Below, one piece after another: positions 55,575-64,000 of a stretch of DNA of 64,000 nucleotides. The notes below the pieces were generated by a model. It had not been told where the DNA came from. It worked only from the letters and a program-made list of their open reading frames with translations, and did not search any database. The number at the start of each line of letters is the position of its first letter. Position 1 is the first letter of the stretch. The translations under genes and the position numbers were made by a program. The DNA is from Aliirhizobium wenxiniae. Its GTDB lineage: Bacteria; Pseudomonadota; Alphaproteobacteria; Rhizobiales; Rhizobiaceae. Location: positions 1-64,000 of the forward strand of contig NZ_JAEUAN010000002.1 of the NCBI RefSeq assembly GCF_019511445.1, given 5' to 3'.

Positions 55575-56513
55575 ATGGCCATTTTAAAGCGTTTTGCAGA
55601 CGATCGCGGCGGTAATTTCGGAATCATGACGGCACTCATCATGGTTCCGCTTCTTCTCGCGGGAGGCAGCGTCCTCGACGTGAGCACGGCCTATACCCAG
55701 CGAACGAATATGCAGGGTATTGCTGACGCCGCTGCACTTGCTGGTGGCGCGGTATATGATGGCACCAACAGTGCCGCGGCTATCGCCAAAGCTGAAGCGT
55801 TCCTCAAAGGATATAAGGCCAAACTTCCCACTGGGGCGACCTATAGCGTTACGATGACCGGTCAAAACGTCAATGTCAGCATCGAGGGAAAATCAGCCAA
55901 CAGCGTGATGCAACTCGCAGGCATTTCGAACATTGATGTGGGCGTGACTTCGCAAGCGATTGCTCCTCTCAAGCCGAAGACCATCAATTTCACGCCGACA
56001 CAGGCGCAGGGCTGGTACTGGAAGAAGGTGACAATCCGCGTCGTCAGGCCGAACAGCACTAAGGAAGAAACGATAGGTACGGTAACCTACCAGCCAGTCA
56101 CCCGTGACGATGGCGGCCAGGGCACGATGACTGTCAGCCCGAGTGGCGTCTTGAATCTCGGCAAATATACCAAGCTGGTCCTGCAGATGGACATCAAGAA
56201 CGACAGCTGCCCAACCGGAGAACGGCTGTATCTCTCTGGATCGAACGTCTATTGCTACAAGACGGATCTTGCACAATACGCCAAATACGATCTGACCCTG
56301 CGCACAGACAACCCGGATACAAGCCACTACCTTTTCGTTGAAGGTAAGCAATTGCCCAAGGGCGTGACCAGCCCGCTTGATGATATCCTCATCTGCGGCA
56401 AGACTTCGAACCATGCATGGGAAGACGGCGGCGGCTTTTCGCGACAGGACTTCTTTTATACCGTCGCCACAACATGCGCGCCGGACGGCGAGTTTGTCCG
56501 TCTGACAAAGTAA
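55575..56513 (+). CDS. TadE/TadG-like pilus assembly family protein
   Basis: A 312-residue protein with the Tad N-terminal signature: a charged leader (RFADDRGGNFGIMTALIMVPL), one transmembrane helix and the region DVSTAYTQRTNMQGIADAAALAGG, as in TadG-like proteins. The C-terminal 170 residues are a beta-rich extracellular part with several cysteines (CPTGERL, VYCYK, LICGKTS, TTCAPDG) and no von Willebrand A motif that I can see. No other tad/cpa genes are in the window. It has its own terminator. Base composition is slightly less GC-rich than neighbours. Confidence 0.8.
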   Translation: MAILKRFADDRGGNFGIMTALIMVPLLLAGGSVLDVSTAYTQRTNMQGIADAAALAGGAVYDGTNSAAAIAKAEAFLKGYKAKLPTGATYSVTMTGQNVNVSIEGKSANSVMQLAGISNIDVGVTSQAIAPLKPKTINFTPTQAQGWYWKKVTIRVVRPNSTKEETIGTVTYQPVTRDDGGQGTMTVSPSGVLNLGKYTKLVLQMDIKNDSCPTGERLYLSGSNVYCYKTDLAQYAKYDLTLRTDNPDTSHYLFVEGKQLPKGVTSPLDDILICGKTSNHAWEDGGGFSRQDFFYTVATTCAPDGEFVRLTK

Positions 56514-56538
56514 CAGGCCACATCCAAAAACCAAAAGC

Positions 56539-56563
56539 AAAGCCTCGCCCATCGCGGGGCTTT
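56539..56563 (+). terminator. Terminator of the TadG-like gene
   Basis: Ten-pair stem AAAGCCTCGC / GCGGGGCTTT with one G-T pair, running into TTTTAG on the plus strand. Confidence 0.85.
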
Positions 56564-56727
56564 TAGCATGCCTAAAACAAAGCTCCCGCTTACCCTCCGG
56601 CAACCATATTCAACTCGCCCGTTGCAAGGCTTTCACATCGGTGCATAACTGTGCCGGTAACATTCTGCCATATCGACTGAATCGGACATTCCTCCACCCC
56701 GCTCAACCGAGAACAATTGGCGACTAT

Positions 56728-59190
56728 ATGAACAGCAAAACTCCCCCCATCGAAATTCCCTATCCGGCCCCACGCTCCTCCCGCCCCGAGATCATGGCGG
56801 AAGAGATCATCGAGCGCCTGACCTACCGCATCGGCAAGGATGCCAAGGTGGCCAAGCCCCATGACTGGCTGACGGCCACGATTCTGGTCGTCCGGGACAG
56901 GATCATCGATCGATGGATGGAGAGTACGCGACAGGCCTACCGGACAGGCCAGAAGCGCGTCTATTATCTATCTCTGGAATTCCTCATCGGCCGCCTGATG
57001 CGCGATGCGGTGAGCAACCTCGGACTGATGGCCGAAATCCGTGATGCGCTGTCGTCACTTGGCGTCGACGTCTCGGTAATCGCAGGTCTTGAACCGGATG
57101 CAGCGCTCGGCAATGGCGGCCTGGGTCGTCTCGCCGCCTGCTTCATGGAGAGCATGGCGACGGTCGACATCCCGGCCTACGGCTACGGCATTCGCTACAT
57201 CCACGGCCTGTTCCGCCAGCAGATGGCAGACGGCTGGCAGGTTGAACTGCCGGAAACCTGGCTTGCTCATGGCAACCCATGGGAATTCGAGCGCCGCGAA
57301 AGCTCCTATGAAATCGGCTTCGGCGGATCAGTGGATACGGTCGGCGGTTACGAAGATACGCCACGTTATGTCTGGAAGCCGGCCGAACGCGTCATCGCCA
57401 TGGCCTACGACACGCCGATCGTCGGTTGGCGCGGCAAGCGCGTCAACACGCTGCGCCTCTGGTCGGCCCAGCCGATCGATCCGATCCTGCTCGATGCCTT
57501 CAACGCCGGCGACCATATCGGCGCGCTGCGCGAAAGCAACAAGGCCGAAGCCCTGACCCGCGTCCTTTATCCGGCCGATGCCAACCCGGCCGGTCAGGAA
57601 TTGCGCCTGCGCCAGGAGTTCTTCTTCTCGTCCGCATCGCTTCAGGACATTTTGCGTCGTCACCTGCAGCAATATCCGGATTTCACCAACCTTCACGAGA
57701 AGGTCTCGATCCAGCTGAACGACACCCATCCGGCCGTCTCGATCGGCGAGTTGATGCGTCTGCTCGTCGATATTCACGGCATGGATTTCGACCTCTCCTG
57801 GGAAATCGTCCGCCAGACCTTCTCATACACCAACCACACGCTTCTTCCCGAAGCGCTGGAAACCTGGCCGGTTCCGCTTTTCGAACGCCTTCTGCCGCGC
57901 CACATGCAGATCGTTTATGCGATCAACGCAAAAATCCTGCTGGAAGCCCGCAAGGAAAAGCGCTTCTCCGACACGCAGGTCCGCGCGATCTCGCTGATCG
58001 ATGAAGGCGGCGAGCGAAGGGTGCGCATGGGCAACCTCGCCTTTGTCGGCTCCCATTCGATCAATGGCGTCTCGGCGCTGCATACCGATCTGATGAAGGT
58101 AACGGTCTTTGCCGACCTTCACACGCTTTATCCGACCCGCATCAACAACAAGACCAACGGCATCACCCCTCGCCGCTGGCTGATGCAGTGCAATCCCGGC
58201 CTCACCTCGCTGATCCGCGAGGCGATCGGCGACAAGTTCCTCGATGATACCGAAGCGCTGGTGGAGCTGGACAAGTTCGCCGACGACGCAAGCTTCCAGG
58301 AAAAATTCGCGGCGGTGAAGCGGGCGAACAAGGTGACGCTGACCAATCTCGTCGGCAGCCGCATGGGCATCAGGCTCGATCCGTCGGCGCTGTTCGACAT
58401 CCAGATCAAGCGTATCCACGAATACAAGCGCCAGCTTCTCAACATTGTCGAAGCGGTCGCGCTTTACGACCAGATCCGCTCGCACCCGGAACTGGATTGG
58501 GTGCCGCGTGTAAAACTCTTCGCCGGCAAGGCGGCGCCGAGCTATCACAACGCCAAGCTGATCATCAAACTGGCCAATGACGTCGCCCGCGTCATCAACA
58601 ACGATCCGTCGGTGCGCGGCCTGCTGAAAGTCGTCTTCGTTCCGAACTACAACGTCTCGCTGGCGGAAACCATCGTGCCCGCCGCCGACCTGTCGGAACA
58701 GATCTCCACCGCCGGCATGGAAGCATCCGGCACGGGCAACATGAAGTTCGGCCTGAACGGCGCGCTCACGATCGGCACTCTTGACGGCGCCAATGTCGAG
58801 ATGCGTGAACATGTCGGCGACGACAATATCGTCATCTTCGGCCTGACGGCGGATGAAGTGGCGAAAGTGCGCTCGGACGGGCATAATCCACGTGCACTGA
58901 TCGAGCAGTCGCCCGAACTGGCCCAGGCGCTGAACGCGATTGCCTCCGGCGTTTTCTCGCCTGACGACCGATCGCGTTTCCAGGAACTGATCGACGGCAT
59001 CTATAACCACGACTGGTTCATGGTCGCCGCCGACTTCGATGCCTATGCTGCGGCACAGCGCACTGTTGACCAAATCTGGACAGACCCTAAATCCTGGTAT
59101 TCAAAGACAATTCGCAATACCGCCCGGATGGGCTGGTTCTCTTCGGACCGCACAATCCGCCAGTACGCGTCGGAAATCTGGAGAGCCTGA
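56728..59190 (+). CDS. glgP: Glycogen/starch phosphorylase
   Basis: An 820-residue PLP enzyme that releases glucose 1-phosphate from glycogen. Key blocks are LGNGGLGRLAACFMESMATV, HDTHPAVSIGEL-like NDTHPAVSIGELMRL, KRIHEYKRQLLN and the PLP-lysine motif EASGTGNMKFGLNGA. ATG 56728 is chosen since it gives the usual length; the open frame begins at 56641. First gene of the glycogen operon; its stop overlaps the glgB start by one base. Confidence 0.94.
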   Translation: MNSKTPPIEIPYPAPRSSRPEIMAEEIIERLTYRIGKDAKVAKPHDWLTATILVVRDRIIDRWMESTRQAYRTGQKRVYYLSLEFLIGRLMRDAVSNLGLMAEIRDALSSLGVDVSVIAGLEPDAALGNGGLGRLAACFMESMATVDIPAYGYGIRYIHGLFRQQMADGWQVELPETWLAHGNPWEFERRESSYEIGFGGSVDTVGGYEDTPRYVWKPAERVIAMAYDTPIVGWRGKRVNTLRLWSAQPIDPILLDAFNAGDHIGALRESNKAEALTRVLYPADANPAGQELRLRQEFFFSSASLQDILRRHLQQYPDFTNLHEKVSIQLNDTHPAVSIGELMRLLVDIHGMDFDLSWEIVRQTFSYTNHTLLPEALETWPVPLFERLLPRHMQIVYAINAKILLEARKEKRFSDTQVRAISLIDEGGERRVRMGNLAFVGSHSINGVSALHTDLMKVTVFADLHTLYPTRINNKTNGITPRRWLMQCNPGLTSLIREAIGDKFLDDTEALVELDKFADDASFQEKFAAVKRANKVTLTNLVGSRMGIRLDPSALFDIQIKRIHEYKRQLLNIVEAVALYDQIRSHPELDWVPRVKLFAGKAAPSYHNAKLIIKLANDVARVINNDPSVRGLLKVVFVPNYNVSLAETIVPAADLSEQISTAGMEASGTGNMKFGLNGALTIGTLDGANVEMREHVGDDNIVIFGLTADEVAKVRSDGHNPRALIEQSPELAQALNAIASGVFSPDDRSRFQELIDGIYNHDWFMVAADFDAYAAAQRTVDQIWTDPKSWYSKTIRNTARMGWFSSDRTIRQYASEIWRA

Positions 59191-61406
59191 TGACAAAATC
59201 GCCGAGTGCGCTCGATGACGGGAGAGCTCCTGGAGAAATCCCGTTGTCCGAGATCGAGGCGATTTTGGCAGGCAGGCATACGAACCCTTTCGCCGTGCTT
59301 GGGCTTCACAAGCTCGGCGAAAAATACCGTGCCCGCTGCTTTATCCCCGGTGCCGAAGAGGTCACGGTGCTTTCGCTGAGCGGCGCAGAGCTTGGCGAAC
59401 TGACCTGCCGCCACGAGGCAGGATATTTTGAAGGCCTTGTCGAGGCTGCCCAGCTACAGCCGATCCGCTATCGCGCCCAGCGCGGCGATGTTGAATGGGC
59501 GGTGACCGACCCCTATTCTTTCGGGCCGGTTCTCGGGCCCATGGACGATTACCTTTTGCGCGAAGGCTCGCATCTGCGCCTTTTCGACAAGATGGGCGCC
59601 CATCCGATCCGCCACGAAGGCGTTGACGGCTTTCACTTCGCCGTCTGGGCGCCGAATGCACGGCGCGTCTCCGTCGTCGGCGAATTCAACAACTGGGACG
59701 GCCGCCGCCATGTGATGCGGCTGCGCCAGGATACCGGCATCTGGGAGATTTTCGCACCCGATGTCCGTGCAGGATCAGCCTACAAATTCGAGATCATCGG
59801 CAAGGATGGCAAACTGCAGCCGCTGAAGGCCGATCCGTTTGCACGGCGCGCCGAAATGCGACCGAAAACCGCCTCGGTAACGGCAGCGGAACTGGCCCAG
59901 GAATGGGAAGACGACGCACACCGTGAATTCTGGGAAAAGGCCGACCATCGCCGCCAGCCGATCACCATCTATGAAGTCCATGCCGGTTCATGGCAGCGCC
60001 GCGAGGACGGCACATTCCTCTCCTGGGACGAACTCGCCTCGCGCCTGATCCCTTACTGTGTCGACATGGGCTTCACCCATATCGAGTTCCTGCCGATCAC
60101 CGAACACCCTTATGATCCCTCATGGGGTTACCAGACGACCGGCCTTTACGCCCCCTCCGCCCGGTTCGGCGAGCCGGAAGGTTTTGCCCGTTTCGTCAAC
60201 GGCTGCCACAAGGTCGGCATCGGCGTCATCCTCGACTGGGTACCGGCACACTTCCCGACCGACGCTCACGGTCTGCGCGATTTCGACGGAACCGCGCTTT
60301 ATGAACACGCCGATCCGCGTCAGGGCTATCACCCCGACTGGAACACCGCGATCTACAATTTCGGCCGCGTCGAGGTCCTGTCCTATCTGATCAACAACGC
60401 GCTCTATTGGGCCGAAAAATACCATCTCGATGGCCTGCGCGTCGATGCCGTCGCCTCGATGCTTTATCTGGATTATTCCCGCCGCGAGGGCGAATGGATC
60501 CCGAATGAATATGGTGGCCGGGAAAATCTGGAATCGGTCCGCTTCCTGCAGAAGATGAACTCGCTCTCCTACGGCGCGCATCCAGGCGTCATGACGATCG
60601 CCGAGGAATCGACCTCATGGCCCAAGGTTTCGGCCCCCGTCCATGAAGGCGGGCTTGGCTTCGGCTTCAAGTGGAACATGGGTTTCATGCATGACACGCT
60701 GAGCTATCTCGCCCGCGAGCCGATCCACCGCAAGCACCACCACAACGCCATCACCTTCGGCCTCGTCTACGCTTTCGCCGAAAACTTCGTCCTGCCCTTG
60801 AGCCATGACGAAGTGGTTCACGGCAAGGGTTCGCTGATCGCCAAGATGGCCGGTGACGACTGGCAGAAATTTGCCAACCTGCGCGCCTATTACGGCTTCA
60901 TGTGGGGTTATCCGGGCAAGAAGCTGCTGTTCATGGGCCAGGAATTTGCCCAGTGGAGCGAATGGAGCGAGAGCAAGTCCCTCGACTGGAACCTGCTCAG
61001 CTATCACCCGCATGAAGGCATGCGCCGCCTCGTTCGCGATCTCAATTTCTGTTACCGCTCCAAACCCGCCCTGCACGCGCGCGATTGCGAGGGTGAAGGG
61101 TTTCGCTGGCTGATCGTCGATGACGCCGACAATTCCGTCTTTGCCTGGCTGCGCATGGCGCCTGGCGAAAAGCCGGTGGCTGTCATCACCAATTTCACCC
61201 CGGTCTATCGCCAGAACTACAGGCTTCCTTTGCCCCATGCCGGGAAATGGCGGGAAGTGCTCAATACCGACGCCGAAATCTATGGCGGCAGCGGCAAGGG
61301 CAATGGCGGCAAGGTTCAGGCCGTGGATGCGGGAGGAAGCATCTGGGCAGACGTGACATTGCCGCCTTTGGCGACGATCATGCTGGAATTTGCAGACAAG
61401 GCATAA
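59190..61406 (+). CDS. glgB: 1,4-alpha-glucan branching enzyme
   Basis: A 738-residue GH13 enzyme that forms alpha-1,6 branches in glycogen. An N-terminal extension domain is followed by CBM48 ([22 protein letters not shown]) and the catalytic barrel. Catalytic residues are the Asp in [13 protein letters not shown] (nucleophile), the Glu in IAEESTSWP and the Asp in [18 protein letters not shown] precedes the ATG, which shares its A with the glgP stop. Downstream glgC follows after 13 bases. Confidence 0.95.
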   Translation: MTKSPSALDDGRAPGEIPLSEIEAILAGRHTNPFAVLGLHKLGEKYRARCFIPGAEEVTVLSLSGAELGELTCRHEAGYFEGLVEAAQLQPIRYRAQRGDVEWAVTDPYSFGPVLGPMDDYLLREGSHLRLFDKMGAHPIRHEGVDGFHFAVWAPNARRVSVVGEFNNWDGRRHVMRLRQDTGIWEIFAPDVRAGSAYKFEIIGKDGKLQPLKADPFARRAEMRPKTASVTAAELAQEWEDDAHREFWEKADHRRQPITIYEVHAGSWQRREDGTFLSWDELASRLIPYCVDMGFTHIEFLPITEHPYDPSWGYQTTGLYAPSARFGEPEGFARFVNGCHKVGIGVILDWVPAHFPTDAHGLRDFDGTALYEHADPRQGYHPDWNTAIYNFGRVEVLSYLINNALYWAEKYHLDGLRVDAVASMLYLDYSRREGEWIPNEYGGRENLESVRFLQKMNSLSYGAHPGVMTIAEESTSWPKVSAPVHEGGLGFGFKWNMGFMHDTLSYLAREPIHRKHHHNAITFGLVYAFAENFVLPLSHDEVVHGKGSLIAKMAGDDWQKFANLRAYYGFMWGYPGKKLLFMGQEFAQWSEWSESKSLDWNLLSYHPHEGMRRLVRDLNFCYRSKPALHARDCEGEGFRWLIVDDADNSVFAWLRMAPGEKPVAVITNFTPVYRQNYRLPLPHAGKWREVLNTDAEIYGGSGKGNGGKVQAVDAGGSIWADVTLPPLATIMLEFADKA

Positions 61407-61419
61407 GGGAGGGAGAACC

Positions 61420-62685
61420 ATGAACGACAAGCAACGCATCCAGCCTCTGTCACGCGACGCCATGGCCTATGTTCTGGCCGGTGGTCGCGGCAGCCGCCTG
61501 AAGGAACTGACCGACCGGCGCGCCAAGCCCGCCGTCTATTTCGGCGGCAAGGCCCGCATCATCGATTTCGCGCTTTCCAACGCGCTGAATTCCGGTATCC
61601 GCCGTATCGGTGTCGCCACCCAGTACAAGGCCCACTCGCTGATCCGCCATATGCAGCGCGGCTGGAACTTCTTCCGCCCCGAGCGCAACGAGAGCTTCGA
61701 CATCCTGCCCGCCTCCCAGCGCGTCTCCGAAACGCAGTGGTATGAAGGCACGGCCGACGCCGTTTACCAGAACATCGATATCATCGAGGGTTATGCACCC
61801 GAATACATGGTCATCCTCGCCGGCGACCACGTCTACAAGATGGACTACGAGTTGATGCTGCAGCAGCACGTCAATTCCGGCGCAGACGTCACCGTCGGCT
61901 GCCTGGAAGTACCGCGCATGGAAGCGACCGGCTTCGGCGTCATGCATGTCGATGAGAAGGACCAGATCATCGATTTCGTCGAAAAGCCGGCCGATCCTCC
62001 GGGCATTCCCGGCAATAAGAATTTTGCCCTCGCCTCGATGGGCATCTACGTCTTCCACACGAAATTCCTGATCGACGCCCTCAAGCGCGATGCAGAGACC
62101 GCCGGTTCCAGCCGCGATTTCGGCAAGGACATCATCCCCTATATCGTCGAGCACGGTAAGGCCGTCGCTCACCGTTTTGCCGACAGCTGCGTCCGCTCCG
62201 ATTATGAGCGCGAACCTTACTGGCGCGATGCCGGCACGATCGACGCCTATTGGCAGGCCAATGTCGACCTGACAGAAATCGTCCCCGGCCTCGATCTCTA
62301 CGACAAGTCCTGGCCGATCTGGACCTATGCGGAAATCACCGCACCGGCGAAATTCGTCCATGACGATGAAAACCGCCGAGGCTCCGCTACCTCGTCAGTC
62401 ATCTCCGGTGACTGCATCATCTCCGGCTCGTCGCTCAACAAGAGCCTGCTTTTCACCGGCGTGCGTGCAAACTCCTATTCGAAACTCGACGGCGCGGTCG
62501 TGCTGCCGAATGTCCGTATCGGCCGCCGCGCCCAGCTTCGTGATGTTGTCATCGACCATGGTGTAACCATTCCGGAAGGTCTGATTGTCGGCGAGGATCC
62601 CGAACTCGACGCCAAGCGCTTCCGTCGCACCGAAAGTGGCATTTGCCTCATCACGCAGAAAATGATCGACAAGTTGGATTTGTGA
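61420..62685 (+). CDS. glgC: Glucose-1-phosphate adenylyltransferase
   Basis: A 421-residue ADP-glucose pyrophosphorylase, the committed step of glycogen synthesis. The nucleotide motif is [20 protein letters not shown], with sugar-phosphate blocks [13 protein letters not shown] and [11 protein letters not shown] and a C-terminal left-handed beta-helix (from about residue 300). Start 61420 has GGAGGGAG upstream. Its TGA overlaps the glgA ATG. Rhizobial enzymes are activated by fructose 6-phosphate and pyruvate; the allosteric site cannot be judged here. Confidence 0.95.
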   Translation: MNDKQRIQPLSRDAMAYVLAGGRGSRLKELTDRRAKPAVYFGGKARIIDFALSNALNSGIRRIGVATQYKAHSLIRHMQRGWNFFRPERNESFDILPASQRVSETQWYEGTADAVYQNIDIIEGYAPEYMVILAGDHVYKMDYELMLQQHVNSGADVTVGCLEVPRMEATGFGVMHVDEKDQIIDFVEKPADPPGIPGNKNFALASMGIYVFHTKFLIDALKRDAETAGSSRDFGKDIIPYIVEHGKAVAHRFADSCVRSDYEREPYWRDAGTIDAYWQANVDLTEIVPGLDLYDKSWPIWTYAEITAPAKFVHDDENRRGSATSSVISGDCIISGSSLNKSLLFTGVRANSYSKLDGAVVLPNVRIGRRAQLRDVVIDHGVTIPEGLIVGEDPELDAKRFRRTESGICLITQKMIDKLDL

Positions 62686-64000
62686 TGCAGGTTCTTTCGG
62701 TCGCTTCCGAAGTCTATCCTCTGGTCAAGACGGGCGGGCTGGCCGATGTGGCCGGCGCGCTACCGCTGGCGCTCGGCAAACAGGGCGTTGCGGTGAAAAC
62801 GCTGATGCCCGGCTACCCCGCCGTCATGCGCATTGCCGGAAACGCGATCCTCAGGCGGACCTTTCCTGACCTGCTCGGCACCGAGGCACGTATCCTCGAG
62901 ATCGAATATCAGGGACTTGATCTTCTGATCCTCGATTGTCCCGAACTTTTCGATCGCGAGGGCGGCCCCTATCTCGATGTGACCGGCAAGGATTACCCGG
63001 ACAACTGGAAACGCTTTGCAGCCCTGTCGAAAGTCGGGGCAATCATCGCGCAACAGGGATTGACCGGCGACCCAGGCGGCTGGAAACCGGACCTCGTGCA
63101 TGTGCATGACTGGCAGGCAGCCATGGTGCCGGCCTTCATGCGTTATGCGAACGAGCCGGAAGTGCCGAGCCTGCTCACCATCCACAATATCGCCTTCCAG
63201 GGCATTTTCGGCGCAGACATCTTTCCCGGGCTGGAACTGCCGCCGCACGCCTTTTCCATCGATGGCGTCGAATATTTCGGCAATGTCGGCTTCCTGAAGG
63301 CAGGATTGCAGGCAAGCTGGGCGATTTCGACGGTGAGCCCCTCCTATGCGGAAGAAATCCTGACGCCGGAATACGGCATGGGGCTGGAAGGCCTGCTGCA
63401 ATATCGCGCCTCTGATCTTGCCGGCATCGTCAATGGCATCGATACCGACGTCTGGGACCCGCAAACCGATCGGATGCTGGCCGCCCCCTATTCCGCCGCA
63501 GCCCTGAACACACGCGAGACAAACAAGCGACTGGTATCCGATCGCTTTGCCCTCGAACCGGGCGACGGCCCGCTCTTCTGTGTCGTCTCACGTCTGACCG
63601 AACAGAAAGGCATGGACCTTCTCGCCGCTTCGATCGACGATCTCGTCATCCAGGGCGCCCGCCTCGCCGTGCTCGGCTCTGGCGACAAGCTGCTGGAAGA
63701 CACGTTCCATGCCGCCGCGACCCGCCATCCCGGCAAGGTCGGCGTCATTGCCGCCTATGACGAGCCGCTCTCCCATATGATGCAGGCAGGCTGCGACGCG
63801 ATCGTCATTCCCTCGCGTTTCGAACCCTGCGGCCTCACCCAGCTTTATGGCCTGCGCTATGGCTGCGTGCCGATCGTATCGCGCGTCGGCGGATTGAACG
63901 ATACCGTCATCGATGCCAGCCATGCAGGCCTTGCGTCGGGTGCTGCGACCGGTATTTCCTTCGGCCCCGTTACCGCTGAAAATCTCTCCCGCGCTCTTCG
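62685..64000 (+). CDS. glgA: Glycogen synthase, partial (runs off the right edge)
   Basis: The first 438 codons of an ADP-glucose-using GT5 glycogen synthase. [21 protein letters not shown] carries the Lys-x-Gly-Gly ADP-glucose motif; later [26 protein letters not shown] and the C-terminal [14 protein letters not shown] active-site segment are present. ATG overlaps the glgC TGA (TGATG), so translation is coupled. Only about the last 40 residues lie beyond the window. In related genomes pgm often follows. Confidence 0.94.
   Translation, partial: MQVLSVASEVYPLVKTGGLADVAGALPLALGKQGVAVKTLMPGYPAVMRIAGNAILRRTFPDLLGTEARILEIEYQGLDLLILDCPELFDREGGPYLDVTGKDYPDNWKRFAALSKVGAIIAQQGLTGDPGGWKPDLVHVHDWQAAMVPAFMRYANEPEVPSLLTIHNIAFQGIFGADIFPGLELPPHAFSIDGVEYFGNVGFLKAGLQASWAISTVSPSYAEEILTPEYGMGLEGLLQYRASDLAGIVNGIDTDVWDPQTDRMLAAPYSAAALNTRETNKRLVSDRFALEPGDGPLFCVVSRLTEQKGMDLLAASIDDLVIQGARLAVLGSGDKLLEDTFHAAATRHPGKVGVIAAYDEPLSHMMQAGCDAIVIPSRFEPCGLTQLYGLRYGCVPIVSRVGGLNDTVIDASHAGLASGAATGISFGPVTAENLSRAL

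Overview
The window is about 60% GC chromosomal DNA from an alphaproteobacterium of the order Hyphomicrobiales, most likely family Rhizobiaceae (Rhizobium/Agrobacterium group). This rests on recognisable lineage markers: a Brucella-type Omp10 lipoprotein, homospermidine synthase, an Atu4866-family protein, CpdR, a GluP sugar permease, a MmgR/suhB-type small RNA and a probable ROSE thermometer before a small heat-shock gene. Genus cannot be fixed from the sequence alone. I see no phage, insertion sequence, CRISPR array or rRNA; one tRNA (Val, GAC) is present.

Layout. 1-12.6 kb: mostly minus-strand housekeeping genes (SDR, ferrochelatase, periplasmic 5'-nucleotidase with a LysM tail, Omp10 lipoprotein, homospermidine synthase, a pabB/pabC-like pair with a DUF3445 protein, LysR with a divergent SDR and Atu4866 gene, KdsD/KpsF). 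12.6-19.5 kb: outer-membrane beta-barrel, GluP permease, GalU, MltB-type lytic transglycosylase, DUF459 SGNH protein. 19.5-28.4 kb: a nitrogen-assimilation block, gltB and gltD with a dicarboxylate/2-oxoglutarate-type transporter downstream. A complete vapBC toxin-antitoxin module with its own 31-bp palindromic operator sits between gltB and gltD. 28.9-36.5 kb: threonine aldolase, LysR with a divergent bile-acid-symporter-like transporter, Hsp20 (RpoH-like promoter plus ROSE-like leader), alpha/beta hydrolase, HisN-type phosphatase, the small RNA, N-formylglutamate amidohydrolase, CpdR. 36.6-37.8 kb: tRNA-Val and three very small proteins. 37.9-41.6 kb: Fe(III) ABC importer fbpABC. 41.7-44.8 kb: UvrD/Rep helicase and an EamA permease.

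44.8-56.5 kb is the most unusual part. A minus-strand set encodes an SbmA/YddA-like ABC exporter whose nucleotide-binding domain has lost its catalytic residues, a DUF1003 protein and an orphan F0 ATP synthase subunit a. Divergent from it is a three-gene operon: transglutaminase-DUF2126, circularly permuted ATP-grasp plus alpha-E, and a second transglutaminase. This matches a predicted but poorly characterised peptide-ligation/tagging system; here it lacks the Anbu-type protease gene often found with it and is followed by an isolated TadG-like pilin-related protein.

56.7-64 kb is the glycogen operon glgP-glgB-glgC-glgA. glgP/glgB and glgC/glgA each share one base (stop and start overlap), and glgA runs off the right edge. 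Starts were chosen by ribosome-binding sites and signal peptides where possible; where the choice is open this is said in the entry.
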